Origin: Streptomyces sp. ADI95-17
Lineage (GTDB): Bacteria > Actinomycetota > Actinomycetes > Streptomycetales > Streptomycetaceae
Length of the DNA: 64,000 nt
Direction: 5' to 3'
NCBI RefSeq assembly: GCF_003846175.1
Contig: NZ_ML123047.1
Span: 173,525-237,524, forward strand
Positions 1 to 8,551 of this stretch are shown here, piece after piece. Both the position numbers and the translations under genes were made by a program. The notes under the pieces are model-generated. The model did not search any database. It was not told the DNA's origin and saw only the letters and a list, made by a program, of their open reading frames with translations. Positions within the stretch are counted from its first letter, which is position 1; each line of letters starts with the position of its first letter.

Positions 1-1222
1 CCGCGCCGACCAGGGTGGGCAGGGCGAGGCCCACGCCGATGCCGGTGACCATCATGCCGGGGAGGAAACCGCTCGCGTAGTGCGGCGCCGTGTCGAGCGC
101 GACGGCCCACCAGGCGAGCCCGCAGCCGAACAGCAGGCAGCCGAGCGCCGCCGTGCGGCCCGCCCTGAACCTGCGGACGACCGGTCCCGAGAGGACGGCG
201 AGCACGGGCACGACCAACGGCCCCGGCGCGATGGCGAGTCCGGTACGGATCGCCGAGTACCCCCACACCTGCTGGCACCAGAGCACCGAAGTCAGCAGCA
301 TCGCCGCGAACGCGACGGTGAAGAGCAGCGCGGCGAGGGTGGCGGTCGCGAAGACCCGGGAACGCAGCATCGGCAGTTCGACGACCGGGGCCGGGTGCCG
401 GGCGGACCGTATCCAGAAGCCTGCGGCGAGAACGGCCGTCGCGATCAGCGGAACCAGGACCCCGGGCGAACTCCAGCCCCAGGCATCGGCCTTGACCAGG
501 GCGAGCGCCAGCGCGGCGATCGCGAGGGTGAGCAGCACCGCCCCGACCAGGTCGGGGAAGGGGCCCTCGCGGTGCGGGCGGGCATCGGGCAGCAGCCGGG
601 CGCCCGCGAGCAGCCCGATCACTCCGACCGGCACATTGACGAGGAAGACCCAGCGCCAGTCGGCTTCCACGAGCACGCCCCCGACCACCGGACCGAGGCC
701 GGCCGCGATGCCGCCGATCGCCGCCCAGCTCCGGATGGCCCTGGGACGGCGCTCCGCCGGGGTGTTGACGAGCAGGAGTGCCAGGGACGTCGGCATGAGT
801 GCGGCGGCTCCGGCGGCCTGCAGCGCCCGGGCGGCCACCAGCCAGCCGACGCCCGGGGCCACGGCACAGAGCGCGGAGGCGACGGTGAAGACCGCCAGCC
901 CGAGGAGGAAGCCGCGGCGGTGACCGTACCGGTCGGCGAGCCTGCCCGCGACGACGAGCAGGGCGGCGAAGACGATCGCGTACGCGTTGAGCACCCAGGA
1001 CAGCGAGGAGAGAGAGCTGCCGTCGAAGGCGTCGCCGAGCGCCGGGACCGCGACGTTGACGATGAACAGGTCGAGATTCACGACGAAGACACCGGCCGCG
1101 ATGATCCAGACGGAGGCGCGGGATGCGGCGGCGGGAGGGGAAGCGGAAGGGGCCGGGGCGGCTCCGTGAGCAGCTGCCCGACCGACCCCGGAGGCGAGTG
1201 AGTTTGATTTTCCAACTGTCAT
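1..1222 (-). CDS. MFS drug/metabolite exporter (DHA2-like), 3'-truncated by window edge
   Basis: This gene runs leftward off the window, so its C-terminus is missing. Translating the minus strand from the ATG at 1222 gives an Ala/Pro-rich cytoplasmic tail of about 38 residues and then a run of hydrophobic helices. The major-facilitator loop motif RLADRYGHRRGF follows helix 2, and the antiporter motif with GPVVGG is in helix 5. The order fits proton-driven 14-helix exporters, although only about 400 residues are visible. It is divergent from an HxlR regulator 40 bp away, a common arrangement in which the regulator controls the pump. The substrate is unknown. An inverted repeat lies over its first codons, so the true start could be slightly further downstream. 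Confidence 0.85.
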   Translation of the reverse strand, partial: MTVGKSNSLASGVGRAAAHGAAPAPSASPPAAASRASVWIIAAGVFVVNLDLFIVNVAVPALGDAFDGSSLSSLSWVLNAYAIVFAALLVVAGRLADRYGHRRGFLLGLAVFTVASALCAVAPGVGWLVAARALQAAGAAALMPTSLALLLVNTPAERRPRAIRSWAAIGGIAAGLGPVVGGVLVEADWRWVFLVNVPVGVIGLLAGARLLPDARPHREGPFPDLVGAVLLTLAIAALALALVKADAWGWSSPGVLVPLIATAVLAAGFWIRSARHPAPVVELPMLRSRVFATATLAALLFTVAFAAMLLTSVLWCQQVWGYSAIRTGLAIAPGPLVVPVLAVLSGPVVRRFRAGRTAALGCLLFGCGLAWWAVALDTAPHYASGFLPGMMVTGIGVGLALPTLVGA

Positions 1223-1250
1223 GGCCGCAAGGTAGCGCCAGTGAGTTTGA
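1197..1250. promoter_or_regulatory. Repeated operator-like motif between MFS and HxlR genes
   Basis: The 11-mer AGTGAGTTTGA occurs at 1197-1207 and again at 1240-1250, about four helical turns apart. The first copy continues into AGTTTGATTTTCCAACT, an inverted repeat with one mismatch. The second continues into a weaker version ending GGCAAC. HxlR-family dimers bind short dyads near divergent promoters, so this is the likely operator. That role is inferred. Confidence 0.5.
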
Positions 1251-1268
1251 GATGGCAACCTTGTGGTG

Positions 1269-1847
1269 ATGAGTGCTGCACAGGAACCCCACGCCCCTAC
1301 TGCCCCGACGGTCACGCTGCCCGGCCGGCCCTGCTCGGCCGCCGCCGCGCTGCACGTGGTGGGTGAGAAATGGGCGCTGCTCGCGGTGCGCGAGATCTTC
1401 TTCGGCAACCACCGGTTCGAGGCGATCGCCCGTAACACCGGCGCGCCCCGCGACCGTCTCGCGGCGCGGCTGCGCTCGCTGGAGCAGGCGGGAGTGGTCG
1501 AGCGGCGGCCCTACAACGAGCGCCCGCCGCGGTACGAGTACCACCTGACCGAATCCGGACGCGATCTCGCGCCGGTCATCCGGGCCCTGCTGGAGTGGGG
1601 CGACCGGTGGGTGCTGGAGGACCGGCCGGTGGTCATGGTCCACGAACCGGCCGCGGATGCCCGTACGCCCTGGGACGCCGGTATGCCCGGGGGTACGCAG
1701 TCGCCCGCGCACGCGCACGATCTCGATGCGGCGTGGATCTGCCGCACCTGCGGCGAGGAAGTCGTGATGAACACGCTGACGGTCGACGTCCGCGCCCCGG
1801 GATGGGACCGCTCGGGCCCCAGCGAGCCGAGCCCGTCCGACGTCTGA
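1269..1847 (+). CDS. HxlR-family winged-helix transcriptional regulator
   Basis: The protein is about 192 aa. The HxlR domain covers roughly residues 15-110: CSAAAALHVVGEKWALLAVR is the family's opening block (conserved Cys and the GxKW signature), followed by RFEAIARNTGAPRDRLAARL as the recognition helix and a wing ending in YEYHLTESGRDL. HxlR proteins are dimeric MarR-like sensors of electrophiles or small ligands. The C-terminal extension of about 80 aa carries CRTCGEE, one half of a possible metal site. In-frame GTGs at 1263 and 1266 precede the ATG at 1269. No ribosome-binding site is obvious, so a leaderless start is possible. It probably controls the divergent exporter. Confidence 0.88.
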   Translation: MSAAQEPHAPTAPTVTLPGRPCSAAAALHVVGEKWALLAVREIFFGNHRFEAIARNTGAPRDRLAARLRSLEQAGVVERRPYNERPPRYEYHLTESGRDLAPVIRALLEWGDRWVLEDRPVVMVHEPAADARTPWDAGMPGGTQSPAHAHDLDAAWICRTCGEEVVMNTLTVDVRAPGWDRSGPSEPSPSDV

Positions 1848-1870
1848 GTGCGAGGGCAGCGCCCGGGCGC

Positions 1871-1963
1871 GAGGCCGATACCGCGCAGTACGAGGTCGAC
1901 GCCGCGCAGTACGAGGCCGATGCCTCAGTACGAGGCCGCAGGGGGCAGTGCGAGGCCGGCAGG
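1871..1963. repeat. Degenerate ~21-bp tandem array between convergent genes
   Basis: Copies beginning GAGGYCGA occur at 1871, 1892, 1913, 1932 and 1952, with spacing of 21, 21, 19 and 20 bp and a core ending in CAGTAC. The array fills the gap between the HxlR stop (1847) and the SnoaL-like stop (2000). The spacing is not frame-preserving, so it is non-coding. Confidence 0.7.
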
Positions 1964-1999
1964 GATCAGCCGACAGGGATCAATCGGCAGACAGGAGGG

Positions 2000-2389
2000 T
2001 CAGTACCGCTCGACGAGGTGCTCCCGGCCTGCCGGGGGCTCGTACGGCTCGGGCCAGAAGTCGGTGATCCCGCTGATCCGCCCCGTCGCGTCGAACACGA
2101 AGAAGTGGACGGCGGGCGACTCCTCGGCGCCGGCCGTGAAGCGCGTACGGACGGCTGCCTGCCGCCCCTCGCCATCGGCCACCACCCGCTCGACGCGGAC
2201 CCGCCACTCCCCCGGGTACTCCCGGTTGAACCGCAGGTACCGCTCCTTCCCGCGAATGCGTTCGCGGGTCTGCGGCAGGTCGTACAACACTTCGTCGGCG
2301 AGCGTCGCGGCGAAGGCGTCCCAGTCGCGGGCGTCGGCCGCGCTCCAGTACGTCTCCACCACGGCGCGCAGATCGGCAGTCGTTGTCAT
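2000..2389 (-). CDS. SnoaL-like / NTF2-fold small protein
   Basis: This 129-aa protein starts at the ATG at 2389 (MTTTADLRAVVETYWSAADA). The pattern of an N-terminal amphipathic helix, WDAFAATLADEVLYDLPQTR, then strands with VERVVADGEG and VHFFVFDATGRISGITDFW is typical of the nuclear-transport-factor-2 fold used by SnoaL-like cyclases, isomerases and ligand-binding proteins. No catalytic residue set points to a particular reaction. It lies 41 bp downstream of the methyltransferase on the same strand and is probably co-transcribed with it. Confidence 0.8.
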   Translation of the reverse strand: MTTTADLRAVVETYWSAADARDWDAFAATLADEVLYDLPQTRERIRGKERYLRFNREYPGEWRVRVERVVADGEGRQAAVRTRFTAGAEESPAVHFFVFDATGRISGITDFWPEPYEPPAGREHLVERY

Positions 2390-2430
2390 GGTTCCGAGTC
2401 TGAACCCCACCACTGACAATCGGCTCCTGT

Positions 2431-3267
2431 TCAGGAATCGGCTGCCTTCGACGCCTTGATGGAGTACATCAGCGGGATGCGCGGCCGGTCCGCCGGGAAG
2501 CGGTAGAAGCCGTCGCTCTGCCGTTCCAGTGTCGGGAAGCGGGCGAAGAGCGAGGCGTCGTGCTCGTGCAGGAACTCGATCCGCAGCCCGGCGGCGGCCA
2601 GTGCCGACACCACCTCGCCGATCGGGTGCTGCCATTCGACGCTGCGGTTGTGGACGGTGGGCGCGTCGAAGTCCGCGTACGTGCCCGGCGTCTCGTCCAC
2701 CCATGCGTCGCGGCTGAAGTAGTCGTGCTCGACCTTCGTCCCGGTGGCGTCGTCGAGGCAGTCCGTCATCGGATGGAATTCCGCGAGGTAGAGGAATCCG
2801 CCTGGCGCCACGAGCGATGCGGCGGTCTCGGCCCAGCGGCGGGTGTCGGGCAGCCAGTTCAGCGCGCCGATGCCGGTGTAGACGATGTCGTACGACGAGT
2901 CGGGGACGGCTTCCGCGGCGTCGTGGACGTCGGCCGCGACGAACGCCGCCCGGTCCTGGCCGAACCCGAGCTCGCGGGCCAGGGCGCGCGCGGTCTCGAC
3001 GGCCGGTTCGGAGAAGTCCAGGCCGACGACCTGCGCCGCGCCGTGCCGGGCCCAGGAGAGGGTGTCGACGCCGATGTGGCACTGGAGGTGCAGCAACGAC
3101 TTGCCCGTGACGTCCCCGACCTCGGTGAGTTCGAAATCGCGCAGGGCGTCCTTCCCGGCGCGGAACGATTCGAGGTCGTAGAAGTCGCTCGTGGCGTGTA
3201 TCGGGACGCGCTCGTCCCAGTGCGCACGGTTTGCCTCGTGCCAGTCGGCAGGGGTCGGTACATGCAT
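2431..3267 (-). CDS. Class I SAM-dependent methyltransferase
   Basis: The protein is 278 aa. Motif I of the Rossmann-like SAM site is LLHLQCHIGVDTLSWA near residue 58, followed by VVGLDFSEPAVETARALA (acidic ribose-binding Asp) and motif II/III at YDIVYTGIGALNWLPD. The N-terminus (WHEANRAHWDERVPIHATSD) resembles small-molecule methyltransferases of the UbiE/Methyltransf_11 type. The acceptor cannot be predicted. It is divergent from the S9 peptidase with about 70 bp between starts, and is followed by the SnoaL-like gene. Confidence 0.87.
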   Translation of the reverse strand: MHVPTPADWHEANRAHWDERVPIHATSDFYDLESFRAGKDALRDFELTEVGDVTGKSLLHLQCHIGVDTLSWARHGAAQVVGLDFSEPAVETARALARELGFGQDRAAFVAADVHDAAEAVPDSSYDIVYTGIGALNWLPDTRRWAETAASLVAPGGFLYLAEFHPMTDCLDDATGTKVEHDYFSRDAWVDETPGTYADFDAPTVHNRSVEWQHPIGEVVSALAAAGLRIEFLHEHDASLFARFPTLERQSDGFYRFPADRPRIPLMYSIKASKAADS

Positions 3268-3337
3268 GACGGGAGGTTATCCACAGGCTGAGGACGAAGC
3301 GAACGGATTGTCGGCGTTCCGACGCAGAATGGGGGAC

Positions 3338-5221
3338 ATGACTGAGATCACTGGCCACACGACGGACCCTTCCGCCCAGGACCCCGCTGCCGCGGCGGCG
3401 GCCACTTCCGCACCGGAGTGGGAGCAGCGCTTCCGGGCGCCACGGGTGTCGTTGCCCGACTGGGCGGAGGACGCCCCCGACCGTGCGCTGTTCGTCTCCA
3501 ACGCCACGGGTACGTACGAGCTGTACGCGTGGGACCGCGCCACCGGCGAGCAGCGCCAGGTGACCGACCGGCCGAACGGCACGACGGACGGGGTGCTGAC
3601 GCCCGACGGGGAGTCGGTCTGGTGGTTCAGCGACACCGACGGCGACGAGTTCGGGGTGTGGATGCGCCAGCCGTTCCACGGCGGCCAGGACGGGCAGCCG
3701 GGTGACGAGCCGGCCACGCCCGGTCTCGGCGCTTCGTACCCGGCCGGGCTCGCGATCGGGCGGGACGGCACGGCGGTGGTCGGCCGCTCGACCGACGACG
3801 ACGGGACGACGGTCCATGTCGTGCGGCCCGGTGCGGCTCCCGTGGAGATCTACCGCCACCGCGAGTCGGCGGGCGTCGGTGACCTCAGCCATGACGGGAC
3901 GCTGATCGCCCTGGAGCACACCGAGCACGGCGATGCGATGCACTCCGCGCTGCGCGTGGTGCGGCCGGACGGGACGACGGTCGGCGAGCTGGACGACACC
4001 GAGGGCGGTACGAAGGAGCTGGGCCTGTCCGTGCTGGGCTTCGCCCCCGTGGCCGGGGATCCGAGGCTCCTGGTCGGACACCAGCGGCGGGGCCGCTGGG
4101 AGCCGATGATCTGGGATCCGACGACCGGCGCGGAGACGGAGCTCGCGATCGACCTGCCCGGCGATGTGGTCGCCGAGTGGTATCCGGACGCCTCCGCGCT
4201 GCTGGTGGTGCACGAGTTCGAGGCCCGCAGCGACCTGTGGCGGTACGAGCCGGAGGCGGGCGGCGCCCCCGTCCGGGTGGAGACCCCCGCGGGTTCGGTG
4301 TCGGGTGCCACGGCCCGGCCGGACGGCACGGTGGAGTACCTGTGGTCCTCGGCCGCGCAGCCGCCCGTCGTCCGGTCGACATCGGGTGCGGTGGTGCTCG
4401 ATCCGCCCGGCCTGAAGGCGCCGGCGTCCGTTCCGGTGAAGGACGTGTGGGTGGACGGGCCCGGGGGCCGCGTCCACGCTCTCGTCCAGCGGCCGGCCGC
4501 CCCGGCGGAGGGGCCGTTCCCCACCGTCTTCGAGATCCACGGCGGCCCGACCTGGCACGACAGCGACGCCTTCGCCTCCGGCCCCGCCGCCTGGGTGGAC
4601 CACGGCTACGCGGTCGTACGGGTCAACTACCGCGGTTCCACCGGCTACGGCCGTGCCTGGACGGACGCGCTCAAGCACCGGGTCGGCCTGATCGAGCTGG
4701 AGGACATCGCCGCGGTACGGGAGTGGGCGGTGAAGTCCGGCCTCGCGGACCCGGAGAGGCTGGTCCTGGCGGGCGGTTCCTGGGGTGGCTATCTGACTCT
4801 GCTCGGCCTCGGTACGCAGCCGGACGACTGGGCCCTCGGCCTGGCGGCGGTCCCGGTCGCCGACTACGTCACGGCGTATCACGACGAGATGGAGAACCTG
4901 AAGGCGATGGACCGCACGCTGCTGGGCGGTACGCCGGAGGAGGTCCCCGAGCGTTTCGAGGCGTCGTCCCCGCTGACGTACGTCGACGCGGTCCGGGCGC
5001 CGGTCTACATCTCGGCGGGCGTCAACGACCCGCGCTGCCCGATCCGCCAGGTCGAGAACTACGTCGACCGGCTGAAGGACCGGGACGCGGTGCACGAGGT
5101 GTACCGGTACGACGCGGGACACGGTTCGCTCGTCGTGGAGGAACGGATCAAGCAGGTCCGCCTGGAACTGGACTTCGCCCGGCGCCACCTGGCCACGGGG
5201 ACGGACCCGTCCGCCGCGTAG
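3338..5221 (+). CDS. S9-family prolyl oligopeptidase / acylaminoacyl peptidase
   Basis: The protein is about 627 aa, with no signal peptide, so it is probably cytoplasmic. The N-terminal two-thirds is a WD-like beta-propeller with repeated DPTTGAE/DGESVWWFSD-type blades. The C-terminal alpha/beta-hydrolase domain starts near residue 370. Catalytic elements are visible: nucleophile Ser in GGSWGGYL, Asp in GVNDPRCPI and His in DAGHGSL, with the oxyanion strand EIHGGPTWHD. Such enzymes trim short oligopeptides or acylated peptides. In-frame ATGs at 3329 and 3338 are both possible; the G-run between them is too close to act as a good ribosome-binding site for the second. Confidence 0.92.
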   Translation: MTEITGHTTDPSAQDPAAAAAATSAPEWEQRFRAPRVSLPDWAEDAPDRALFVSNATGTYELYAWDRATGEQRQVTDRPNGTTDGVLTPDGESVWWFSDTDGDEFGVWMRQPFHGGQDGQPGDEPATPGLGASYPAGLAIGRDGTAVVGRSTDDDGTTVHVVRPGAAPVEIYRHRESAGVGDLSHDGTLIALEHTEHGDAMHSALRVVRPDGTTVGELDDTEGGTKELGLSVLGFAPVAGDPRLLVGHQRRGRWEPMIWDPTTGAETELAIDLPGDVVAEWYPDASALLVVHEFEARSDLWRYEPEAGGAPVRVETPAGSVSGATARPDGTVEYLWSSAAQPPVVRSTSGAVVLDPPGLKAPASVPVKDVWVDGPGGRVHALVQRPAAPAEGPFPTVFEIHGGPTWHDSDAFASGPAAWVDHGYAVVRVNYRGSTGYGRAWTDALKHRVGLIELEDIAAVREWAVKSGLADPERLVLAGGSWGGYLTLLGLGTQPDDWALGLAAVPVADYVTAYHDEMENLKAMDRTLLGGTPEEVPERFEASSPLTYVDAVRAPVYISAGVNDPRCPIRQVENYVDRLKDRDAVHEVYRYDAGHGSLVVEERIKQVRLELDFARRHLATGTDPSAA

Positions 5222-5561
5222 CGGGCAGACCGACGGGCACCTGTTCCACCCCGCACGGGGACGAGGGCGGGTACGGATACGGGGCCAGGCACAGAGGCGG
5301 GAACGGATACGGGGGGCAGGTACAGGGGGCGGGAACGGGAACAGAGGCAGGAAGAGGAACAGGGCAGGACCGACGGCAGGACTGGGGCGGGAACCGGAAC
5401 GGAGTCAGGGCCGAGGGCAGAGCCGGAGTCAGGAACGGAGTCAGGGCCGAGGGCAGAGCCGGAGTCAGGACCGGGGTCAGGGCCGAGGGCAGGGCCGGTG
5501 GCACGGTCGTCAGTCGGCACCCCGCTCCGGGCGGCCGGAGCGGGGACCGTACCGTGGAGGG
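5222..5561. other. Low-complexity intergenic stretch with tandem repeats
   Basis: This 340-bp gap separates two co-oriented genes. From about 5265 it is a purine-rich run on the plus strand built from variants of CGGGAACGG and GGCAGG. It contains the 36-bp array described separately. No convincing gene is present: any frame open here encodes low-complexity Gly/Arg or Pro/Ser runs. Confidence 0.7.
5399..5498. repeat. 36-bp tandem repeat
   Basis: Two exact 36-bp copies lie at 5399-5434 and 5435-5470 (beginning ACGGAGTCAGGGCCGAGGGC), followed by a diverged partial third copy to 5498. The array ends about 60 bp upstream of the SURF1 start. Confidence 0.85.
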
Positions 5562-6398
5562 GTGTACCGGTTCCTGCTGACCCCGCGATGGTGGGGGATC
5601 AACCTCTTCGTCGTGCTGGCCATCCCGTTCTGCGTGTTCATGGGCACCTGGCAGCTCGGCCGCTTCGAGGACCGCGTGCAGACGCACGACGCCGCCGAGA
5701 AGCAGCCCGCCCCCGGCACCAGGCCCGCCAAGCCGATCGACGAGCTGCTGCCCGTCGACACGGTGACCTCCGGCCGCCCCGCCACCGCCACCGGCCGGTA
5801 CGCCGATCAGTTCCTGGTGCCCGGACGGAAGTTGGACGACAGGAGCGGCTTCTACGTCCTGGACATGCTCCGTACGGACAGCGGCAAGGCCCTGCCGGTG
5901 GTACGGGGCTGGCTGCCCGGCAAGCCCGGCCGGACCCCCGTGCCCGCCGCGCCGACCGGCAAGGTCACGGTGACCGGCGACCTGCAGGCGTCCGAGAACG
6001 CGGGCACCACGGGCGTCGAGACGACGGGCGGGCTCCCCGACGGCCAGTTGGGCATGATCAGCGCCGCGTCGCTGATCAACCTCGTCCCGTACGACGTCTA
6101 CGACGCATGGGTGACGCTCCAGGACACGGGAGCCGGCGAGCTGCGTCCCGTACCGGCCGCCGCGGCGCAGGGCACCGGGCTCGATCTGAAGGCGTTCCAG
6201 AACCTCGGCTACACCGGTGAGTGGTTCGTCTTCGCCGGGTTCGTGCTCTTCATGTGGTTCCGGCTGGTCCGCCGCGAGGCCGAGGCGGCGCGCGACCTGC
6301 AACTGGGCCTGGTGGAGGAAGCAGCCGCCGCTCCTGAAACGGAGCCCGGCAAGGACCCTGTGAGTACGGGCACGGGCACAGGGACCGGCGCCGCCTGA
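5562..6398 (+). CDS. SURF1-family cytochrome oxidase assembly protein
   Basis: The protein is 278 aa with the SURF1 topology: an N-terminal membrane helix (INLFVVLAIPFCVFMGTWQL), a periplasm-facing domain, and a C-terminal helix (WFVFAGFVLFMWFRLVRR). The family signatures GTWQLGRFEDR and the VVRGWLPG block are present. SURF1 proteins assist haem a insertion or maturation of cytochrome c oxidase subunit I. The GTG start at 5562 follows GGAGG very closely. A low-complexity tail rich in Thr-Gly ends the protein. Transcription is stopped by a strong hairpin just downstream. Confidence 0.9.
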   Translation: MYRFLLTPRWWGINLFVVLAIPFCVFMGTWQLGRFEDRVQTHDAAEKQPAPGTRPAKPIDELLPVDTVTSGRPATATGRYADQFLVPGRKLDDRSGFYVLDMLRTDSGKALPVVRGWLPGKPGRTPVPAAPTGKVTVTGDLQASENAGTTGVETTGGLPDGQLGMISAASLINLVPYDVYDAWVTLQDTGAGELRPVPAAAAQGTGLDLKAFQNLGYTGEWFVFAGFVLFMWFRLVRREAEAARDLQLGLVEEAAAAPETEPGKDPVSTGTGTGTGAA

Positions 6399-6417
6399 CG
6401 CGGACGACACGGACGAC

Positions 6418-6466
6418 ACGCGAGGGGCCCGCCGGATCGGTGATCGATCCGGCGGGCCCCTCGCGT
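6418..6466. terminator. Bidirectional terminator, 22-bp perfect stem
   Basis: The arms 6418-6439 and 6445-6466 are exact reverse complements around a 5-nt loop. The hairpin lies between the convergent SURF1 and sigma-partner genes and can serve both. Confidence 0.9.
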
Positions 6467-6503
6467 CATGTCTCGGTCCGTCCCGCCCCGCCCCGCTCCC
6501 GCG

Positions 6504-7892
6504 TCATGTCGTGGGAGCCAGCACCCCGGTCCGGTAGATCGTGCCCGAGCAGGCGTTGGCGATCTTCGTCTCGGCGACCGGCGCCCCGGGCTCCGGCGTG
6601 TGCATCACCGCGACGCTGCCGTCCTGCGTACCGCCGCCGTCCTCGCTGCCGAACTGCGTGACCGTCTCCGACGTCCCGTCACCGCTCCCCGTACCGGCAC
6701 CGGCCGCCGCCGCGCCACTCGCACCGCCCGCGTCGTCGGTCGGCGTCGGGCTCGGCGAGCCGCCGACGGTCGGGCAGGTGTCCTTGGGCACCCAGGCGAA
6801 CTTCACCTCGTACGACATCGAAGGCTTCAGCAGCACCGTCTCCTGCTCCTGCGAGGGGTCGGGCAGTCCGGCCGCCGCATCGCCCGCGGTGTGCTGGACG
6901 ACCGCGATCCGGGCCGGGTCGGCCGCACCGATCGCCTGGAAGTCCACGCTGCCGCTGCTGCTCACCGAGCAGTCCGTGCCGGAGACGTTGGAGATCCGGA
7001 AGGTGCCGTAGACCGTGCCGTCGGCACCGGCCGCACCGGTCTCGGCCGAGGCGACACCGAGCTGTCCCGGGTCGCAGGTCCGCATCGCGACCATCGCCGA
7101 GCCGGACGGGTCGGCGACCCCGCCGGACAGGTTGCCGTCGGCACCCTGGCCACGGCTGTCGGAGGGACTGCTCGTGCTGGTGGGATGGTTCCGGCCACCG
7201 TCGGCCTGCCCATCGGTGTTGCCGCTGCTGTTCTTCCCGCCGGACTGCGAGTCGGTGTCGGTGCCGTTGCCGCCCTGCGCCTGCTCGCCGTGTCCGGCTA
7301 TCGCGGGGTTGGCGGCGTTCGAACCGTCGGAGTTCGCGACATGGACGAAGGCGGGAACCGCCGTGCCGATGAGCAGTGCCGCGGCCGCCAGTCCGACGAC
7401 GGCCTGGCGTCGCTTGGCGCGCCGGGCGGGAACCGCGCGTTGCAGATGATCGAGCGTGCCGTCACTGGGCTCGATGTTCCGGACGGCGCCCTGCAGCATG
7501 CGGCGCAGTGCGACCTCGTCGAGATCCGCGCCGGCACCGGCGCCCGGGCCGGCATCCTGGCCGGTACCCGGACCGCCGTCCCGCCCGGCCCCAGAGCCGA
7601 AGAGGCTGCTCAGACTGCCGAGCTCGGCAGTCTCGCCGGTCTCGCCGGCCTCGGAAGCTCTGTCGCCCTCGGAAGCCCTACCAACCCCATCAGCCCGGCC
7701 ACGGCCACCAGCCCCGCCAGCCCCATCAGCCCCGTCAGCTCCGGCCGCCCCAGCCGTTCCAGGGTCGTGGTTCACAATTCCGTTTCCAGTCCGGTCATTC
7801 CGACGCTCACGCCGATGCTCCCGTTCGGGACCGTTCCCGCCCTCGGGACCGTTCTCGTGCTCGGGACCGTTCTCGTACTCGCGCCGGCTCAT
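6504..7892 (-). CDS. Single-pass membrane protein coupled to a sigma factor (putative sigma regulator)
   Basis: The protein is 462 aa. The first 100 residues are low-complexity, hydrophilic and rich in Glu/Arg then Gly/Ala. A short globular part follows (ADLDEVALRRMLQGAVRNIE) before one membrane helix near residues 160-182 (VVGLAAAALLIGTAVPAFVH). The remainder is extracytoplasmic, starting with a Ser/Gly/Asn-rich spacer and ending in a beta-rich domain with three or four Cys (TCDPGQ, TDCSVSS, KDTCPT, NACSG). Its ATG overlaps the sigma-factor stop by 4 bp, so translation is coupled. The layout is that of a membrane anti-sigma or co-sensor, but no zinc-binding anti-sigma motif is seen, so the role is inferred. 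Confidence 0.75.
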   Translation of the reverse strand: MSRREYENGPEHENGPEGGNGPEREHRRERRNDRTGNGIVNHDPGTAGAAGADGADGAGGAGGRGRADGVGRASEGDRASEAGETGETAELGSLSSLFGSGAGRDGGPGTGQDAGPGAGAGADLDEVALRRMLQGAVRNIEPSDGTLDHLQRAVPARRAKRRQAVVGLAAAALLIGTAVPAFVHVANSDGSNAANPAIAGHGEQAQGGNGTDTDSQSGGKNSSGNTDGQADGGRNHPTSTSSPSDSRGQGADGNLSGGVADPSGSAMVAMRTCDPGQLGVASAETGAAGADGTVYGTFRISNVSGTDCSVSSSGSVDFQAIGAADPARIAVVQHTAGDAAAGLPDPSQEQETVLLKPSMSYEVKFAWVPKDTCPTVGGSPSPTPTDDAGGASGAAAAGAGTGSGDGTSETVTQFGSEDGGGTQDGSVAVMHTPEPGAPVAETKIANACSGTIYRTGVLAPTT

Positions 7893-8551
7893 CCCTGCGC
7901 CTCCATCACGACGCGCAGGGCCGCGATCCCGCGGGAGCCGTAGGCCTTGACCGAGCCCAGGGATATCCCGAGCGTCTCGGCCACCTGGACCTCCGTCATG
8001 TCCGCGAAGTAACGCAGCACCAGCACCTCCCGCTGGCGCCGTTGCAGCCCCCGCATCGCCTTGATCAGCGCGTCCCGCTCCAGTTGGTCGTACGCGCCCT
8101 CCTCCGCGCTCGCCATGTCCGGCATGGGCTTGGAGAGCAGCTTCAGCCCGAGGATGCGGCGGCGCAGCGCGGAGCGCGAGAGGTTGACGACGGTCTGGCG
8201 CAGATACGCGAGCGTCTTCTCCGGGTCACGCACCCGGTTGCGCGCCGAGTGCACCCGGATGAACGCCTCCTGCACCACGTCCTCGCAGGAGGCCGTGTCG
8301 TCCAGGAGCAGGGCCGCGAGCCCGAGCAGCGAGCGGTAGTGGGCCCGATAGGTCTCGGTGAGATGGTCGACCGTGGTTCCGGCAGCCACGCCCTCCTCAG
8401 CGCCCTCGCGCTGCGCGGGCAGCCGTGCGGGGCGCGCAGCGGGCATGGGCGCAATCACCGGCATACCGCCGGGTGCGCGGGGCCGTCGGAGCGGACGCAC
8501 CGAAGCGCCGCGCAAGGGGCCCACCACCGTGATATCGAGAACCTCTGCCAC
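7889..8551 (-). CDS. SigE-like (ECF-type) RNA polymerase sigma factor
   Basis: The protein is 220 aa. Region 2 is visible around YRAHYRSLLGLAALLLDDTA and EDVVQEAFIRVHS, and region 4 around LQRRQREVLVLRYFADMTEV, with the recognition helix AETLGISLGSVKAYGSRG. The first 60 residues are a non-conserved Pro/Arg-rich extension. Reading starts at the GTG at 8551; an internal start at MPVIAPMP would remove half the extension. The gene is translationally coupled to the membrane protein downstream, suggesting that the activity of this sigma factor is set by an envelope signal. Confidence 0.9.
   Translation of the reverse strand: MAEVLDITVVGPLRGASVRPLRRPRAPGGMPVIAPMPAARPARLPAQREGAEEGVAAGTTVDHLTETYRAHYRSLLGLAALLLDDTASCEDVVQEAFIRVHSARNRVRDPEKTLAYLRQTVVNLSRSALRRRILGLKLLSKPMPDMASAEEGAYDQLERDALIKAMRGLQRRQREVLVLRYFADMTEVQVAETLGISLGSVKAYGSRGIAALRVVMEAQG

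Noticed and set aside
3191..3337. Upstream extension of the S9 peptidase start
   Set aside because: The extra 49 codons overlap the divergent methyltransferase start and have atypical composition; the ATGs at 3329 and 3338 are better.
2000..5188. 1,062-codon minus-strand frame crossing the S9 peptidase
   Set aside because: It is the antisense of a confident gene joined to the SnoaL-like gene in the same frame. Only the last 129 codons have coding character.
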